From contig CM041115.1 of assembly GCA_023079485.1 (NCBI GenBank), forward strand, positions 31,114,826-31,178,825: a stretch of DNA of 64,000 nt. The letters run 5' to 3'. The stretch comes from Archilochus colubris (taxonomy: Eukaryota; Chordata; Aves; Apodiformes; Trochilidae). The stretch's first letter is position 1, and each line of letters opens with the position of its first letter. The notes below the pieces were generated by a model, which saw only the letters and a program-made list of their open reading frames with translations, had not been told where the DNA came from and did not search any database. Below, piece after piece: positions 59,961-64,000 of the stretch. A program made the translations under genes and the position numbers.

Positions 59961-62900
59961 GGCAGCACCCCTTGCTTCCTACTTACTTTGCTAGTGATGT
60001 TCCTCCCCACACTGGGAGAAATAGTTCCAACATTGACTCTACACAAAGTTTCTGTTTAATAACTGTATTATCTTGCAGCTATAAGATCCAAAAAGCTGTA
60101 TCTATATTATTTATCTGGGCAGAGCACTGTTTAGTGCACTATTCTAATAATCTATATTCTCCATATCAGATAACAGTCTTGCTAAATTTTAAGGAGGCCA
60201 CTTGCAACTGTAGCTTTCATCTCTCTTGAATCACACATTTTCAATTGACTATCCAAGTTATGTTACTATTTCCCTTTGTGGAGATGCTGCACAAACTGGC
60301 CTTTCACTAATGCACTGACATTTCTGTGGTTCCCAAAAGGGGATTCTTCTGTGCAAGGTGTGGTGAAATTAAATGCAGAAAATACCTGCTGCGGAGGAAA
60401 TGAGAACCTCAGTCCAACAGTGTCAGGAACACTGATGACAGCTACATTCCAGAACACTGCATACAGCAGCAGACTGCAAAGACAATTCCAGTGCCCACAT
60501 AATAATTTCCACTAATATCACTAGGAGCAGTCTGTGTGTACACAACAAGTCAGTAGATGAAACATGCAAGTCAGCCTTGGCAGAAAGAAATTAGCACAGA
60601 AAAGGTTATACCAAGGACACCTAAAATCCCCCAGCTCCCTATACATGATGGAAGCAAAATAAATTCTGATGCCTTGAGGAAGGTCCAAAACAGTGAGTGA
60701 CAGTGGTAGTTTTTAAGAAATACTAAGTGAAATGGGCTGCTCTGATAGCCTTATTTATTATTCAGCATAGAAAACCTGGTAAACAGCACAAGTGTCCAAG
60801 GGGAATATTTGACTACCACTAATAACTAATATTTGTTTTAAATATTACATGGCTGGCTTCATCTGCTATGCAAAAGTGTAGATCCATAGGGAAGGGTATA
60901 AATAACAAGGCCTAGCACTGCTCAACTCTCCTACAATGAACAGATGAAAAATTTCCTAAGTCACATCAGTCAAAGTGTGCCAAAGTCTGAGAAATTAATG
61001 GCATTGGAGTGCCAAATAAGAAAAAAAGTTGGCAGAGCTTGAACTACCATGTATAAATATCATGAGCCTATGGAAAATTAATGAGATAAGTTCTGGTAAC
61101 ATTTTCTAGCAATCTGCCCTAGATTTATGCTTCCTCAGGAAAGGTATGATGCAGCAGTAAGGAGAATTGATTTATTACAGGCCATCAGTTATTCCAGCAT
61201 TTTGATCTTTCATAGTCTGATGATGCTTTAATAAGAGACAGCTTTGTCTCTGCTGTGTGAAAACTTCCCAGGGAAGAAAACAAACAACTCCAGAGAGACT
61301 CAATTTATATTTACATCAGGGCCCATTTAATGCAAAGAGAGTTAAATAGAAATAGGTGTCACTAGACCCCCGTAACTGTTTACCCATTCTCTTTTGCTGC
61401 ATCATGCTGAGTGTCTGTAATAGCAGAACAACTGAGGGGATGATGCCAAGGCTGGCTTCTCCCATTTAAGGGTACTGCACTTGGCTCTGGGCTACGCTGG
61501 GCTAACCCACTTGCAGCTCTCTACACCACTCTGGTGGTTTAGAGGGACTTTGCCCTTCAAAGCTGCCTTCAGTGCTGCTGGAATGTCTAAATGCCTCAGT
61601 ACACCATTATCCCTTGTCTGCTAGAGCTGTCCCAGGCAATCAAGAGTTGGTGGCTTCTCCAAGTATCTGAACATCTTCATTTGGAGCTGGAAGGGCTCAG
61701 CCTTGATGAAGAAGACCTCAGTGCTGCAAGGCTGAGCTCATTTGCGTGCTTTTCTAACTGTCATGTAGGTCTGCAGAAAGAGAAACAACAGCGTCCTGTT
61801 CTCAGATGAATCCCATTTAAGGGAAGAATTCAGACTTATGAGAACAACCACAGCTTGGACATGTGGCTGATTGAAATATAGCCATTTTCCATTAGGGGAG
61901 GCTGGAACTACAAATGCTGAACATGTTTGGTTTTAATTGGATAGATACTTTATTAGAGATTTAATTTGACTACAGCACACGCTTAATGCAAGCTAGATTT
62001 GAAGAATTTTTGTTGTGGATTTTTTTAATGTTCACAAATTAAGAAAGTGGATGATTTCTGCCCCAGTCCATTAGAATCATTGTGGTAGATCCATCAATGT
62101 GCTGATGGCCCACTTCCACTTCCTCTGCCCTATTCTGGGTATGAGGATCTCGCTACAGCAAGAGAACACTACAGGGAAAAAACCCTCCATCTTTTGGAAT
62201 TTAGAGAAATCTAAAATCCATAAGAACTGATTCTAAGGATACCATGCACATCACTGACATCTGCTTTTTCCAGTAGTTGCTACTATGCTTTCCAGGAAGC
62301 ACAAAGATGCCTGGCAGGGGCATTTGAAAGGTGTAATGGGAACTTCCATAACACAATCAGCTCCACCTGCCTTGGCCAAAGCTTCTTGAAAGTGCAGCTG
62401 AAATAGATGGACACTTACTAAGCACTTCTTCAGATTCTCAAACCATGTGGGGTTTTGACTTTCTTTTCACAGGCTGTAAGTTTAAGTGGCATATATAGCA
62501 AAAGAACGTTGTTATCTGTCCAACACTCAGGGCAGATTCGTGAAGAAACAGAAGGCAACTATGTTCTCTTGTTGACCAGGAGCCCTCAGAGGCCTGAGCT
62601 GCCTCACTGTCTCATCTTCTAAATTTAGAATGATTGTACCAAATTGCTGTAATATCTGTGGTAATTCTTCAGAAACAAACCTTGTTTAACAAGAAATAAA
62701 AAGAGGGCAATGAAAAGTGAAAAGATGTCTAGATGTATCAGCAGTAACACATGCCCCTGGCGGGCTGCCTGTTTTAGGACATTTGTGGAGGGAGGCATTG
62801 TTCTATAAAATTTGAGAATGCGAACATCACTGCCATCCACAACAGCCAGCACAAGGAAATTGGTGCTTTTTTTTCCTTGACTGAACATGGGAATAGTTTT

Positions 62901-64000
62901 GCCTGCTTTTGCTGAAAGGATGTGGGCTGTTCCCCCCACAGAGCTTATGTGGAACAGAAATGAAAGGTGCTGGAAATATAATACGGTTCTGGAAAATAAC
63001 AAACCAAAAGGCAGAAAGAAAGTAGGGATGCCTGGTTATCTACTGTACTGCTGTTTCTGAAGACAGAAATCTGTGTTTTTGCATGTGCAGGACAGAGTTC
63101 TGGATGAAGTCTCTGTGAGCAGAAACTGTTGATCCATTTGAGCTGTCAAGTAAAGAGTTGTGTTTTAAGGACATTCTTCATATTGACCTCTGCTGTGATG
63201 ATAGATTATGCCCTTCAAAATATTATGCTGATAAATTGTATGAGATCTGATCTGATGGAGATCTGATAACTTTTTTATCCTGAGGTGGCTAGAAATATGT
63301 TGTTGGTAAAATATGAATGACTAGGCATATAACTAACTGCCTGTTTACGGATCACATCTGAGAAACCACGAACATGCCTTGTTTTCAGCACCTTTTCAAG
63401 AAGTGTTGAAAGTATATGCTGTCCATCTCAAGAGACCCTACACCACAGAACAGCCAGCAGCTGGGCAGACACTATATAAAGCCTAACAGTGCATTAAACA
63501 AAATAAAATTCCACTCCAAAGCTCATGTGAACTTTGGAATGGTATACAGGAGAAGTGTAAACTACAGACGATCTTCAGTCATCAAAAAAAGGGGCACAGG
63601 GTTCGACTCAGCAAGAACTGAGTGAGATCTAAAAGAGAAATTAAGAAAAACTGTGTCAGAGTATCTCTTTTTACCAGGTCTAGACATCTCCAGCTGTGTC
63701 AAGTAGAGCTTGATCCAGAAGTCACGATATGTCTTTAGACACTGAGAATAATAAAGAACATTTTCTGTATGTTTAAATATCTCAATTTCTATATCTGCAA
63801 TACTGGTAGGCTTCAGCAGGAGTTTGTGGGTGCTCAGCAGGTGCTCACCTTTCAGGCTTTTGCCTTGTATGTTTAATTATAAAAGCAGTGGAAGGGTTTT
63901 ATATATAGAAACAGCAGGTCACCCATATTAGAATAACTGAGACCTAAAGATGTCTTAGTATAACTGACAGCTGGGACACAATAGCTCTACCTCAGGCAGC

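Larger units (their letters stand above)
54735..64000. other. Unassigned stretch
   Basis: No gene or transposable element recognised except the listed A-rich tracts and the GC-richer patch at 59.5 kb. The region near 58150-58195 has GCCAATCAG and TTTGATTGGTT, two opposed CCAAT-type motifs about 30 bp apart, but no coding exon follows. Frames of up to 125 residues have no domain signatures. Confidence 0.5.

Noticed and set aside
63575..63625. Possible tRNA or tRNA-derived SINE (GGGTTCGACTC resembles a B box)
   Set aside because: No A box, anticodon stem or pairing acceptor arms at the correct distance; no SINE tail.

Overview
This window looks like ordinary non-coding nuclear DNA from a bird. 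At least five fragments read as CR1 LINE, three of them carrying the CR1 3' terminus (tandem ATCATAGA/TCTATGAT-type octamers, then GGGTTGGAAGGGACCTTAAAGATCAT-like sequence in antisense). There are also ancient CR1/L3-like remnants, an avian-looking LTR-like repeat, a fragment of endogenous retroviral pol, and A-rich/CAAAA-type tracts. I recognise no functional protein-coding gene, exon series, rRNA or tRNA. The longest open frames are retrotransposon remnants, antisense shadows of them, or frames through simple repeats.

Layout. 1-0.9 kb: antisense CR1. 0.9-4.1 kb: unassigned AT-rich DNA with A-rich tracts. 4.15-6.25 kb: a 2.1 kb antisense CR1 interrupted near 4.92-5.43 kb by a retroviral pol (reverse transcriptase) remnant on the same strand. 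6.25-12.3 kb: unassigned, with a 33-bp tandem repeat and a possible retrocopy tail at 7.85 kb. 12.35-14.32 kb: a 5'-truncated RTE-like LINE flanked by a 19/20 target-site duplication. 14.3-27.4 kb: unassigned AT-rich DNA with microsatellites and one stretch resembling a conserved regulatory element (17.4-17.7 kb). 27.4-32 kb: a small sense CR1, local duplications, an ancient CR1-like remnant and a sense CR1 with an internal deletion. 32-40.5 kb: unassigned, including a cluster of homeodomain core sites at 34.45-34.78 kb. 40.5-42.3 kb: antisense CR1 and an LTR-like repeat. 44.7-47.04 kb: the longest sense CR1, with endonuclease and reverse transcriptase remnants. 47-64 kb: unassigned, with a 400-bp polypyrimidine tract at 54.33-54.73 kb, an A-rich tract at 56.6 kb and a GC-richer patch at 59.5-59.96 kb.

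There is no gene network to describe; the window records layered retroelement insertion and decay. The best observations are the RTE-like insertion with its intact target-site duplication (RTE elements are patchy among birds, so it may identify the host lineage), the retroviral reverse transcriptase lodged inside CR1 and reading in frame into the CR1 reverse transcriptase, and two AT-rich stretches with clustered TAATTA/TAATTG cores. I found no convincing new biological system.
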